22,930 nt of DNA, from assembly GCA_049999765.1 (NCBI GenBank), contig JBNGIQ010008975.1, positions 1-22,930 of the forward strand, given 5' to 3'. Every line of letters starts with the position of its first letter. Position 1 is the stretch's first letter. Position numbers and translations under genes: made by a program. The DNA is from Phaeoceros laevis. Taxonomy: Eukaryota; Anthocerotophyta; Anthocerotopsida; Notothyladales. This document shows positions 9,863 to 19,776 of this stretch, in pieces. The notes under the pieces are model-generated. The model saw only the letters and a program-made list of their open reading frames with translations. It made no database searches and was not told where the DNA came from.

Positions 9863-12800
9863 CTATGGGCACTCTGATAAGCCTAATCCCTTGCAGAATT
9901 TCTCGTGCTTGTCTCTTGCAAGTGCCTTAGTTAGTAGGTCTGATATGTTGTCTCCAGTTGGTACATATTGGAGATTAGCTTGGCCATTTGATATCACTTG
10001 CATTATGAAGTGATGCTTGATTTCTATATGTTTAGTGCGGGAATGTATTATGGGGTTCTGAGCTAGTGCTATGGCCGATTGATTGTCGCATAGCAGTAGC
10101 GTAGGCCCCTCTTGCGGTCCCCCAAGTGATTCTAACAACTCATGAGTATATATAATCTCCTGTGCAGCTGTTGCAGTGGCTGCATACTCGGTCTCCGTAG
10201 AGGACAAGGCTACTACCTGATGCTTCTTGCTGTACCAGGATATTACTGTGGAGTCCCACTCGTTTGTGCCCAGCATGAGGCAATTAGCCGATATTGATTT
10301 CCGTGTATCGGTATCTGATGCCCAATCCGCATCACTGAAACAGGTCAGTAGCAATCTTTGAGGTTTCTGCTTATATAACAACCCAAGTTTGGGTGTGCCT
10401 TTCATATAGCGCATAATGCGCTGTACTGCTATCCATTGTGCAGGTCCATAGGATGTCAGGAATTGTGCTGTAACACCTACGGAATGTGAGAGATCCGGCC
10501 TGCTCCAGTTCCTGAAGTAAATCAATGTACATACTGCAGGCTGGTACGGTATCTTCTCCATCAGCTGCCTTTCATGCTCATTTTTAGGACCTTGTTCCTG
10601 TGTCAACTTTTCTTCAGCAGCCATGGGCGTGGGTGCTGGTTTGCAATCAGTCATCCTAAACTTAGCTAAGGTCTGACTAAGGAACTGTCCCTGATGTATG
10701 AACACTGTGTGTGTTCCTAAGTTTTGTAGGATTTGAATTCCCAAAAACCATGTTAGCAATCCAAGATCAGTCATAGAAAATTCTGACTTCAGAATGCTTT
10801 TGACCTTGGCCATGAGTTTGGGACTGCTGGCTATGATGACTGCATCATCGACATAAAGTGCCAAGAAGACCACGCCATCAGCATCTCTCAGGAGGTACAC
10901 ATTTGAGTCGGATGTACACATTTGAGTCGGATGTACTTTGCTCAAAACCCGACTGTCTAAGGTAAGTATCTATGCGTTTGTACCATGCCCTTGGAGATTG
11001 CTTAAGGCCATACATGGTTTTGATTAACTTACACACTTTGTCTGGATGTGCAGGGTCTTCATAACCCTCTGGCTGCCGCCTATAAATGGTCTCCTCAAGC
11101 ATCCCATTTAAAAATGCGGTCTTGACATCCATGTGCTCCATGAGATAGTCATGTTGGGCAGCCATAGCAAATAAGGTTCTTATAGATGTAGCTCGAACAA
11201 CAGGTGAGAACGTTTCTGTGTAGTCCAGGCCTTCAACCTGGCTATACCCTCTGGCTGCAAGCCTAGCTTTATAACGCTCTATGCTGCCATCCGCTTTTAA
11301 TTTTATTTTGAAAACCCATTTGCATGTGACTGCCTTCCTACCAGGTGGCAAGTCAACAAGCTCCCATGTGCCATTGTCCATAAGGGACTTGTGTTCAGAA
11401 TTGATAGCCACTATCCATTTTGCAGCTGCCGGAGAGGCAAGTGCTTCCTTGTAAGATTGAGGTTCTCCCAAGTCTACAACGTTCACATCTTCTTGTACCA
11501 AAAATGAACTTACAGTCAATGGAGGGTTGTCCCATTCAGCTGGTGAGGACATGTGTCTATGCGTACTCCTCCTTGGCTGTTCAAATTCAGGTTCAGGTGC
11601 ATGCGTTGCTTCATCAGGTTCGTGTTCAGGTTCAGGAGCTTCAGATGCTGATACACCACTAGTCTCCTCAGCATATACATAGTCATCATCTGGAAATATG
11701 CTAACCTCCTCGGTCTCCTTATCAAGTTCTAAAAATGATCCTTGAGGCTGACTAGAGGTTGATGGTACATGCGTAGGAGGAGAGAGTGTTGACTGCTGAG
11801 CTGGCGGAGGCTGCAACTGCACAGGTACAACATACGAATCCTCTAGGTCCGATTCATAGCCATCATTGCTTGTACTTGGACCAACTGCTGCCAGTTCATC
11901 TGATGTCAACGGTTCTGCAGGGTAAGTAATAAGTTGCTGCTCATTAAATACCACACTACGGCAATGAGTAATGCTGCGGGTGTCCGGGTCAAAGAGTTTA
12001 TAGCCTTTGATCCCCTTTTTGTATCGCACAAAGATGTACTTCCGAGCCTTGTATTCCAACTTTACCCTCTGGTCTTCGGATAAGTGGGCATACGCAGGTA
12101 CACCAAATAGCCAAAGATGGTTGATGCGAGGCTTTCGGGAGGTCCATCTTTCAAACGAAGTGGCTCCAACAAACACACTGGTAGGCAGACGGTTTCTAAT
12201 ATAAGCAGCAGTGGCTGCTGCCTCTGCCCAGTATCCTTTTGACAGGCGTGCCTGTTGCAACATTGCTTTGGCCTGTTCCTGGATATGGTGATTGCTGATC
12301 TCCGCAATAGGGTTTTGTGAGGATGTATAGGGAGTAGTGTACTGCCTAACAATGCCATGAGTAGAGCAGTAGTCCTTAAAAGCATCAGAAATATATTCGC
12401 CGCCATTGTCACTACGTAATGTTTTGAGTAGTTCACCAGTTTGGTGTTGTGCGAATGTGACATAGTCCATGAAACAGCCTAAAGTCTCATTTTTGTTCTT
12501 GATGAGGTAAATCATAAGATATCGACTCCAGTCATCAATAAACGATAATATGTACTTGCTGCCACCAAAGGAGGACGTGGACATGGGTCCACAAAGGTCA
12601 GAGTGTACAAGTTCCAACAATTTGGTTGCCCTTGTTGGGTTTATATCCTTGTAGGGTGCTCTGTGATGCTTTCCATATAAGCAGGCTTCACAAAACTACT
12701 TATCCGTGAACCTGATCATAAATTTTTCTTTGTACAAGGTATTGTTGGCCACCATTGTTTTAAGCTTGTCAAAATTAACATGTGCAAGCCTGCAATGCCA

Positions 12801-12999
12801 TAGCATTGTGTCCCTTTCTGCTAACTTTTCCTGACTCAAGTTTGCAACTGGGCGTCCAAGTTTGTATATCACATCAAGCTGGTAGAGATTATGGACAGGT
12901 GTACCAACAGCAACTACCTTGTTCTTATACTGTGGATCTACCACGTTACAGAGACCTCCAGAAAATGTGATACTAAGGGAATGCTCTGTGTCTAGCAGG
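9863..12999 (-). pseudogene. Copia pol: pre-integrase, integrase, reverse transcriptase, RNase H
   Basis: The pre-integrase region has LWHCRLAHVNFDKL (12870-12780) and a zinc-finger Cys pair after the nonsense codon TAG 12698-12696. The integrase core carries the D-D-E residues in HSDLCGP, RSDNGGEY and QNPIAE; it joins cDNA to host DNA. An acidic Ser/Pro-rich linker (11850-11550) precedes the RT, which begins at TCKWVFKIKLKADG and contains the motifs ARGYSQVEGLDY, MDVKTAFLNG and MYGLKQSPRAWYK. The catalytic YVDD is at 10855-10844. RNase H follows with CFSDADWA, SSTETEY, CDNQSA and RTKHIEIKHHFI, ending at the stop at 9863. A 19-bp tandem duplication at 10895-10932 shifts the frame just upstream of YVDD, so the protein is cut in two. 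Motifs are otherwise well preserved, suggesting fairly recent inactivation. Confidence 0.93.
10895..10932. repeat. 19-bp tandem duplication inside copia RT
   Basis: GTACACATTTGAGTCGGAT occurs twice head to tail (10895-10913 and 10914-10932), followed by GTAC. With one copy the RT frame reads through (SDSNVYLLRD); with two it is frameshifted. Confidence 0.95.
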
Positions 13000-13003
13000 T
13001 ACA

Positions 13004-13329
13004 CTAAGATGAGGTTTTCATCATGGCAGGTACGTTTTCAACAAGCTCAAGTGTGTGACCACTACTCAGCAGTAAGGGTACTTTGCCCATGCCTACTATA
13101 GGTAAGCCTCTATCATCACCTACCAAAACCACTTGCCCTTTTGGTAACTTGACATACTCAGAAAAAACAGTGCGAGTGTGACAGATGTTTGACGAGGCTC
13201 CAGAATCCAAATACCATGCGTGCCTAAACTGTGGTGTGGACACCAAGTATGCAGCGAGGATGGTAGTGGACTTCCTTTGTACCACATTAATTTCTGGTGG
13301 GGCTGTTCGCCTTGGCTCATTGGCTTTTT
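13004..13329 (-). pseudogene. Copia aspartic protease
   Basis: The retropepsin active site is WYLDSGASSNICHT, with DSGAS at 13207-13193, directly downstream of the gag zinc knuckle. The fold continues through VLVGDDRGLPIVGMGKV (about 13115-13075). It would cleave the copia polyprotein. A one-base frameshift near 13030 separates it from the pre-integrase region, which continues in the next frame. The domain order gag-PR-IN-RT-RH is normal for copia. Confidence 0.9.
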
Positions 13330-14199
13330 TTTTCCGACACTCTGCTTCCCAATGTCTGGGTATTAGGCACCAGTTGCAGGGGCCCTTCTTCTTTGTAGGT
13401 GCTGAGCCAGGTCTTTTCTTATATGTATTTGATGAACTCCCACTGCTTTGTGTATTCCAGTTTGGACGAGATGGCTGTTTCTTAGGACCTCTGTTAGCAT
13501 AGAGCCCCTGTTAGATGATTCTTCTCTGGAGGAGGGGCCACCTCTTCTATCCAGTCTGGTTGACTCTTCTTCCAGGAGTGCTCCTATCAGGTCAGATAAC
13601 GAAACTGCAGGTTGTTGCCCTTGCGGTGTTGCAGCTGCTATGTTCCTGAGTTGGGTACAGTGGTTGCTCACAAATGTGCGATACGAATTAGGCAATGACA
13701 GTAACAGGGCTACTGCTGCCTGATGTTTAGTTGTTGTTGTACCGCTTGAGGTAAGCTTCGATCTAAGCATTCGAAACTTAATTACATGTTGCTCAACGGA
13801 ATCACCTTCCTTCATCTTGTAATTGTAAAAGGACCTGGTAGCTGTTACCAAGGAAGAAGAGTTTGTAACTCTGTATATTTGAGACAGATTGTCCCATATA
13901 TCCTTTGCAGTAGCTGCATCTTGCGTGTGATGCATCATTGAGCCATCAAGGGTTGCTTGAATAACGCCAAGTGCTCGCAGATCCAGCTTATCCCATAGGT
14001 CCTTGATATTCTAGGATGCAGTCTGTGCAAGTTTGGGCATCGTACCAGTGACAACACCCCAGAGATCATGCTCCTTCAATATGGTTTGGACACGTAATTC
14101 CCAGATATCAAATTGTGATCCATTGAATCTATCCTTCTCCTTAAAATCTATCTTAAGGTTGTTTACTGTTGTATTATGTACAATTTGTGGATTTGCCAT
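13330..14199 (-). pseudogene. Copia gag (UBN2-type) with CCHC zinc knuckle
   Basis: The start ATG at 14199 begins MANPQIVHN. It is followed by the copia gag pattern of a Phe-Asp-Gly-like core (DRFNGSQFDIWELRVQTIL), then DIWDNLSQIY and a helical region (VEQHVIKFRMLRSKL), typical of the UBN2 gag family. The nucleocapsid knuckle CNWCLIPRHWEAEC lies at 13378-13337 and fits C-x2-C-x4-H-x4-C. A nonsense TAG at 14013-14011 interrupts the capsid region, and a frameshift near 13495 separates capsid from knuckle. The ATG overlaps the end of the upstream extra ORF by 26 nt in a different frame. Confidence 0.88.
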
Positions 14200-14833
14200 T
14201 GAGTGAATGACTTGTGCAGCTAAGTTGGTCCTTGTTGTGTGTGAAAGGAGTGCAGCTCATGTCCTTCATTGCATTGACTTGCCTTATCAATTCAATGCCT
14301 TTCTCGGCTTGTGCGGCAGGTTTGCTAATGGAAATGGACAAGAATGCAAGCTGTTGTGACAGCAAGGTAATGCTTCTACTGTTGTCCTTCAATTTTTCAG
14401 CAAGATCAGCAAAATGTCGTCTATTGGTTTTGGCTTGACACGTTATGAGATTGTGTACCTCTGCTAGGAAGTGGTCTTTAGTACTTGCCACATCTAGACT
14501 CCTTGTGCATCTATCATACAGTAGTGTGGTTACACATTGGCTAGCATGTTGTGCTGAATTTGCGTGCAAGTACTCAAGTTCTCTCCTAGTTTAAGTTTGC
14601 AAGTTTGTAAGGTAGTCAGAATTGACGCCACTATTATGTCTTTGTGCCTGACGCCTAGAAAATGCGAAAGCCGACTGCTGGTTCCTGAAATTTGATGAGG
14701 TCACGGCAGGGTGAGCAGATCGCGACAAGAATCGTTCTAAATTCTGGTTTTGTGCATGTGCAAACTGACTATTATGAGCAGCGAGACGATCTGCTACGAG
14801 GTATGATCTGAGCTGCCCTCTCGCTCTCGGCAT
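14174..14833 (-). pseudogene. Extra ORF between copia PBS and gag (coiled-coil-like)
   Basis: This frame of about 220 codons starts at ATG 14833 (MPRARGQLRSYLVADRLAA) and ends at TAA 14176-14174, with a single in-frame stop (TAA just upstream of 14569). It lies in the leader between the primer-binding site and gag and overlaps the gag ATG by 26 nt. The N terminus is Arg/Gln/Asn-rich and basic. The second half is helical with heptad-like leucines and isoleucines (HFADLAEKLKDNSRSITLL) and may form a coiled coil. Standard copia elements have no ORF here. I do not recognise a family. The low stop density supports an ancestral gene, perhaps an RNA-binding or particle protein, but function is unknown. 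Confidence 0.5.
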
Positions 14834-15019
14834 GGTTGAATTCTAGGAGAAATAGTGTTCTACTACCTCTGCTAGAAATATCTCCGCCATGCTGCCAAAT
14901 CTGACCAGTGCCCCTTTTAATGCAGACACGAGAATGCAGAAGTGTTCAAATTCCAGATTCCTAATGCACTCTGCGCTGTTGCAAGTAGGGCAGTGGTTAG
15001 AGGGCATGGCGGCGTCCAT

Positions 15020-15031
15020 GCTCTGATACCA
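15020..15031 (-). promoter_or_regulatory. Primer-binding site for initiator Met-tRNA
   Basis: On the minus strand this reads TGGTATCAGAGC, the usual 12-nt PBS complementary to the 3' end of plant initiator Met-tRNA. It directly abuts the LTR end (…CTTCA at 15032), so it fixes the inner edge of the 5' LTR and the direction of the element. Confidence 0.95.
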
Positions 15032-15198
15032 TGAAGATTTACAGGAGGATCAAACGAGAGCAAGTGTAGAATGTAGGAATGAATTAGAGCGCGACGGTGT
15101 GTGTGCCAAGAAGGCACGTGAGTGGCCTTGTGCCGGTTCGTGATTGGACACGACTGTTGTTTAAGTCACGCCTTATACGAAACGTGCTAACATTTTGT
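15032..15198 (-). repeat. Copia 5' LTR
   Basis: The inner end is fixed by the PBS at 15031. The minus strand can be read as TGTTAGC at 15192 to TTCA at 15032 (161 bp), with TG and CA ends, although similarity to the left copy continues six bases further to 15198. About 95% identical by eye to 9005-9170. If 161 bp is the true length this is a short LTR for a copia element. Confidence 0.85.
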
Positions 15199-15226
15199 AT
15201 CCTATTTAATATTAATTACTAGCCTA

Positions 15227-15288
15227 ATTATCTAGCTATTAAAGGCTAATTATGAATCGATATTGCTTAATTAATTACCTTTTCCGTA
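15227..15288. repeat. 62-bp segment, inverted copy of 9180-9241
   Basis: The segment lies 28 bp outside the 5' LTR match and is the reverse complement of the segment beside the left LTR, with three mismatches. It may be part of a longer LTR that was inverted, or a small independent repeat. Confidence 0.85.
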
Positions 15289-15399
15289 TGCTGGTCTTTG
15301 GATGGAGGTATCTTGAGAGTTTGTCTTCACAACTGTATAAATCTAAAGCTGTGTTCACTGGATTTGACTGCCAGGATGGGAAAAGTATGTATGACTGTG

Positions 15400-16850
15400 T
15401 ATGTATGCACAAAAAACGGTTTGCCCTTTTTCTGGACCCAGGGACTGCAGACATGGAGACCACAGGCTGCCTCACACAAGAGCAACACGTCAGAACCATG
15501 GACTGCACACTCATCAGACACTCTCTATTGCAAAACGAGATAAAAAAGAGGGATGAAGACTCAGCAGATTAGACCTACTCTCCTGCAGCCTGCAATTGAT
15601 GCTATTATTGATGGTTTTGTGCACACATGCCGAATTTTGCAGAAACGTGGCCAATATCTACAGTAGGACTGGATTGACGGCATGCTTTCTAAGCTCACAG
15701 AAACATGCTGGCAAAGGCTCAAATCCGCTGCTAAAAGATACAAAGCACAACAAATCCATCAACAATACATATTCGAAAATACGGATGTGTTAGAAGGGAT
15801 TGAGAATGCAAGCGACCTAGGTCTGCCATATCTGATGGCAACCTACAAACAACATAGACGCAAGTACCGTTGGTTGACAAACACTCACGAATGCATCTTT
15901 TCTTTGATTGCGGATCTGCTTACTAAAGCCACATCTTTTTTGTTTTCAGAACTGAAGATGTGGGCTGCTGACAAGCAAGCTACATATGCCCGCTTCTTTG
16001 GGGTAGACACTTCCTTGTACTGGATCACAGAATCCACCATGGAAGTGGCTCTAAACCTACCAGAAAAGCTGACAGACATCTTTGTAGGAGATATTGCTCG
16101 TTGTTACGAAGCTATTCCTACACAAGGACCAAATGCCTTGTCCACGGCGGTCACAGTCTCCATCTGTACTGCATTCCTGCAGGCAAACAAAGGACACAAA
16201 AAGATGCAGCAACTTTACGTGAGGTACGACCATCGAACAACAACTTTTGCGAATGTGACGTGGGCTGTGAAACCTCCAGAGGGTACGTACAGCACATATA
16301 TTGAATTCATAGAAGAAAGACTCTGTGACTTACATATGTGGCTCATGCAGAACTGCTTTATACAGTTTGGAAATCAGGTTTGGCACCAGGTGTTGGGAAT
16401 CCCCATGGGGTTCTCCTGTTCACCAATCTGGTGCAATCTTTACTTCTTTCAATACGAGGCAGCCTTCATACAGAGGTTAGCAAAGCTGGGCAGACCGGAC
16501 CTAATGAAACTCTTTAAGTTTGCAAGGAGGTACATGGGTGACTTGTGCTGGATGAACACCAAGATTCCGCAAAAATTCTTGGATCCATCTGAGCCGAGAA
16601 CTGATGAAAATCCATATTGGATCTATCCGCTGCATGTGGTGAGTATCGAACCTAAAATCCAGGCATTTGACTTGGACAAAGATGAAAATGTCATTGGGAC
16701 CGAGGCACACTTCTTGTCATTCAGATTCACGATCACATATCCCTCAACAGACCAGTTCTTGACTGAGAAATATGATAAGAGAAGAGACCTTCCTGCTCCT
16801 TTGTCCACATTTGTAGTCGTTGAAATGCCCCAGATTCTTTTTCCTCAATC
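15400..16850 (+). pseudogene. Penelope-like reverse transcriptase (inactive)
   Basis: Plus-strand RT of about 450 residues. An N-terminal part in another frame (about 15440-15560, with the pattern HVRTMDCTLIRHSLLQNE, resembling the conserved leader of Penelope-like RTs) is followed after a frameshift by the main frame; TAG 15664-15666 interrupts it. RT motif A is DIARCYEAIP (GAT at 16090-16092), motif B is GIPMGFSCSPIWCNLYFFQYE-like at 16396 onward (typical GxPMGxxxSPxxxNLxxxxxE), and motif C is RRYMGD at 16525-16542. A YDKRRDLP motif follows near 16780. The YxDD active site has lost its first Asp (YMGD), so the enzyme could not work. No GIY-YIG endonuclease is seen. The orientation is opposite to the surrounding LINE. 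Assignment to Penelope-like elements rests on motif patterns; other telomerase-related RT groups are possible. Confidence 0.65.
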
Positions 16851-19646
16851 AGCAGTTGAGGAGAACCTTCAAAGTCTTGAGAATCTCAATATCTATCCAG
16901 TGTGTTTCCGGCATTTGAGCTCCTTCCAAATCCGTAGAAAACACAATCTCCTGACTCAGGTTATCAGTTCCCACATCCTTCTCCTTTAGCAGCATACAAA
17001 CTGGAATGGGAACTTCCTTCCAGCCCCTTTCTTTCTTGGTCAGGTGGTTAATACTGTCCAGATCAGTTGCATTACAAATCCACTGCCAGTAATCCAACAT
17101 CTCTTCCTTTGCTACTATGTTCGGTTCAATCTGACGGAAACCTGAACAATTTCCTCTCCTTGCAGGTAAACGGAAACCTCCTCTACCGAGCGTTCTATGT
17201 TTCTATTGATAACTCCTCCTTCTAATAAAGTCGACAGGACACTACCCACAATTTGTTCATATCCCTTGTCATTGACAATAATCTGAGGTAAAATTATACC
17301 TCCATACTCCCCCTCTTCCACTAGCAAATGAATGTCTCCATCAATCTTCTTTTTAACCTCTAGAGTAACCCAGGATCCCTGCTTGCTGTCCTCCGTTTGA
17401 AATTCCGGGGTTCCTAGGGTCACTGCCGTGTTTCTCACCTTTTCTCTCTCTTGAACATATACTAATGTTCTTGGAGTGATCAGTCCATTCTCCGACATAT
17501 CCATTACTGTGTCTTCCACGATCTGTTCCAAAGAGTTGTCATGCGGCTTCGTCTTTTTGACAATCACTGGTGTTTTGTTGTCAGCTTCCAATAGCCCTCC
17601 AATCCGTTGGGAACTCTCATCTCTGCCAGCCTTAACCTCAGGAGACCTTAGATCCCTTCCCCGTTTTGCCACTCCTTGCTTACTGTCCCAATCCATTTCG
17701 AAAGATTTCAGCTGTAGCTCCTTGCCATACGCTTCTTCCATATCTTCTTCCAAGTTTTTGCCTTTCTCAGGGGTGGTTCCCTCCACTAATTCGTTTGGTG
17801 TAACGCTATCATTTGCCTGTTTTGGAACCCGTGGGTTCGCACCCAGGGCAGGAGTCACTGCCAGGTCCGAACACTGCACCCCATTTTCTTCCTGAGCTTC
17901 CTTTCTGATTTCCAGTTTAGCACCTAAGGTTTCTGCCTGTTCTGTCATTTTCCTGAACCCAAGTGGCCCCTGTTTTTTAGCGCTGTTCTTGTTTCGATTA
18001 ACCACTACCCATTCTTCTCGCATCTTCCTTGGTTCCACCTTCTCTCTGTCCGCTACCTTGTCCTTTAGTTTATCTGCTCTGCGGTCTTGCATACACTCCA
18101 GCTTACCCTTGACTGTCAAACTGCCTGGGACAGAGATATGAATCCCTTCTCCCCAATCAAGCAGCGCAGCTATTGCTTTAGAAATGGCCCTTGTGCTTAG
18201 TGGTATAGTGCCTCTCTCTCACTGTCCATCACTAATGTGTTCCCTCATTTTTGCTTTATTGACCCATTGTTCCTGGCGCTGTTGTTTTGTGTCAAAGTTC
18301 TCTGCCACTTGTAGAACTCCCACAAAGTATAAGAATTGAGTATCCTGCTGAATGGGGTGAGAAATAGCTTGCTTGTTCATCATTCTTAGCATTTGCTCAA
18401 TTTCAGCATCTTCTAATTTTGGAAAATCATTCCTTACCATATTCCACATTTTGTCTTCCGCCCTTTCCCAGGCTTGCTCCAAACTGGCATTTTTGATACC
18501 ACTACCTGTCACCGCCCAAAGAGGAAAGGCAAGTCTCTGCTCACTCGTAGGAAGCCAGAATTCCTCATTGCCATTGCGTTTTCTAGTCAGAACAATTCCT
18601 GCCTTGATAACTGTAACTGATGTTTGTGCTTGCTCATTGAAGATCTTCTTCCCAATACGGCAGTTTGTCTCATTCCTTGCTTCCGATAAGGTCCGTTGGT
18701 TCTTCCTAAAACCTCCAAACCCTAGCAGCACCCCCCCCTCCTGTTTTATGACTGTCTCTCTTAATAGTTTGAACTTCCATGGCTTCTGTGCTGGACATTC
18801 TTTTTGGAGGTGTTCCTTGCTGCCACACATTCGGCACCTCATAGGCAAGTCAGGATAATCTAACGCTTGAAACACGTCACCTTTTTCGTCTCCTTCCAGG
18901 AATTGCACCACCACTCCCTCTGGCAACATGTTGATGTCTTTGACCTTGACTCCAAATCTGGGTTTCGCATTTTTGATCCTGAAGTCTTCCTTTCTTGGTC
19001 TGATGAAGACCTCTCCTACTGTAGCAATCATTTCTTCAGCGATATCAATGCGGTCTTCCTGCAATCTCGGCAGTTGCACCCACACAAACTTTTTTGAGAA
19101 TTCAGTCCGCTCCAGTTTTGCTTGTGGAGTCCAGGGTTCCAGTTATACTAAATGATTTCCTTTGTATAACAGCTTAGATTGCAGTAATATTTCAGCTGCC
19201 TTCGCATCCGGCATACGAATGTGAAAGGATTGGTCATCCTTAATGTAGATAGAAGCCGGGGAAGTTTTTGATCATTGTTTCACATATTCTTCCAGTTCCT
19301 TTTCGTTCGAGCTGGTACCTTCTACCTTGCCCAAAACCGACATGATTCTCAGAATCCCATGCGCTTTGGGGATTAGTCCTTTGGTATCCTGAAGGATCAC
19401 CGGGGGCCTCAAGGGCACCTGTTTCCTCTTCAGTATTGCATCTCCATCTAGTAACCCTGGTGTTACCTGTGCATTGACAGTTGGACCCGTATTCCCTGCT
19501 CCAGCTAGACTCAACTGTGCTCCAGCATCACGTGATCCCTCCTTGGAACCATTGTCCCCTTGATTCCCGCTTCTGGCAGTTTTTGACGCGTTATCAGGGG
19601 GTCTGCCCTCCCCCGCTACACCGCTATTGGGCCCCCTGGCCTCCAT
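16849..19646 (-). pseudogene. LINE ORF1 (DUF4283-like region and CCHC zinc knuckle)
   Basis: ORF1 of plant L1 elements encodes an RNA-binding, gag-like protein that forms the retrotransposition particle. One minus-strand frame runs from ATG 19646 (or 19700) to 17115, broken by TGA 19274-19272, TAA 19145-19143 and TGA 18221-18219. A Gly/Ala/Pro-rich N terminus leads to a DUF4283-like core (LEPWTPQAK, then FVWVQLPRL near 19085) and the knuckle CRMCGSKEHLQKEC at 18836-18795. A long charged Lys/Glu-rich region (18119-17500) and a Leu/Val-rich end follow. Near 17130 the frame shifts and continues to a stop at 16849 with plausible sequence (MLDYWQWICNATDLDSI), so the true C terminus is probably there. 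DUF4283 followed by zf-CCHC is the typical plant L1 ORF1 layout. Confidence 0.8.
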
Positions 19647-19749
19647 TCTCCCGCACGTAGTGCACGCAGTGCGCCACACGCGTCCCACACTCTTGTGCAT
19701 TCGAGCTCACTTGCTGAGGGCGACACCGCTCGACAGCTGCTCCTCATTG

Positions 19750-19762
19750 CCCCCCCCCCCTC
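19750..19762 (-). other. G-rich 5' terminus of the LINE
   Basis: The minus strand begins GA followed by eleven G's right after the right target duplication. Terminal G runs are usual at the 5' end of complete plant L1 copies and suggest the element was not 5'-truncated on insertion. Confidence 0.75.
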
Positions 19763-19776
19763 CAAGCTGTGCATTT
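19763..19776 (+). repeat. Right target-site duplication of the LINE (14 bp)
   Basis: CAAGCTGTGCATTT, identical to 5308-5321. The gypsy protease frame resumes immediately after it. Confidence 0.9.

Larger units (their letters stand above)
9005..15198 (-). mobile_element. Ty1/copia LTR retrotransposon (degraded) nested in the LINE
   Basis: On the minus strand the order is 5' LTR (15198-15032), primer-binding site (15031-15020), leader with an extra ORF (14833-14174), gag, protease, integrase, RT and RNase H (14199-9863), a 690-bp 3' region, and 3' LTR (9170-9005). Integrase before RT marks Ty1/copia. The two LTR copies match at about 158 of 167 positions by eye. No target duplication is found next to the LTRs: the left flank is LINE RT and the right flank is Penelope-like RT, so at least one end has been rearranged. 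The copy is inactive, with two nonsense codons, two small frameshifts and a 19-bp duplication in gag-pol. Confidence 0.92.
5322..19762 (-). mobile_element. L1-type LINE, inserted in gypsy protease, with internal nested elements
   Basis: A non-LTR retrotransposon lies on the minus strand. The 5' end at 19762 starts GGA followed by a run of eleven G's, typical of full-length plant L1 copies. The 3' end is a poly(A) tail seen as T's at 5319-5329 (three of the T's are shared with the target duplication). Perfect 14-bp duplications flank the whole 14.4 kb, as expected for target-primed reverse transcription. ORF1 (19646-16849) has a DUF4283-like region and a CCHC knuckle. ORF2 keeps only the part from the RT ADD motif to the zf-RVT domain (9004-6873). 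The apurinic-type endonuclease and RT motifs before ADD are absent, and their place is taken by a Penelope-like RT and a copia element. Confidence 0.85.

Noticed and set aside
9005-15198. A 5-bp target-site duplication around the copia element
   Set aside because: Bases directly outside the two LTR matches do not agree, and the flanks belong to different elements.
17476-17895. 139-codon plus-strand frame rich in Ser and Pro
   Set aside because: Antisense to the charged Lys/Glu region of LINE ORF1; composition is what the complement of such sequence gives.
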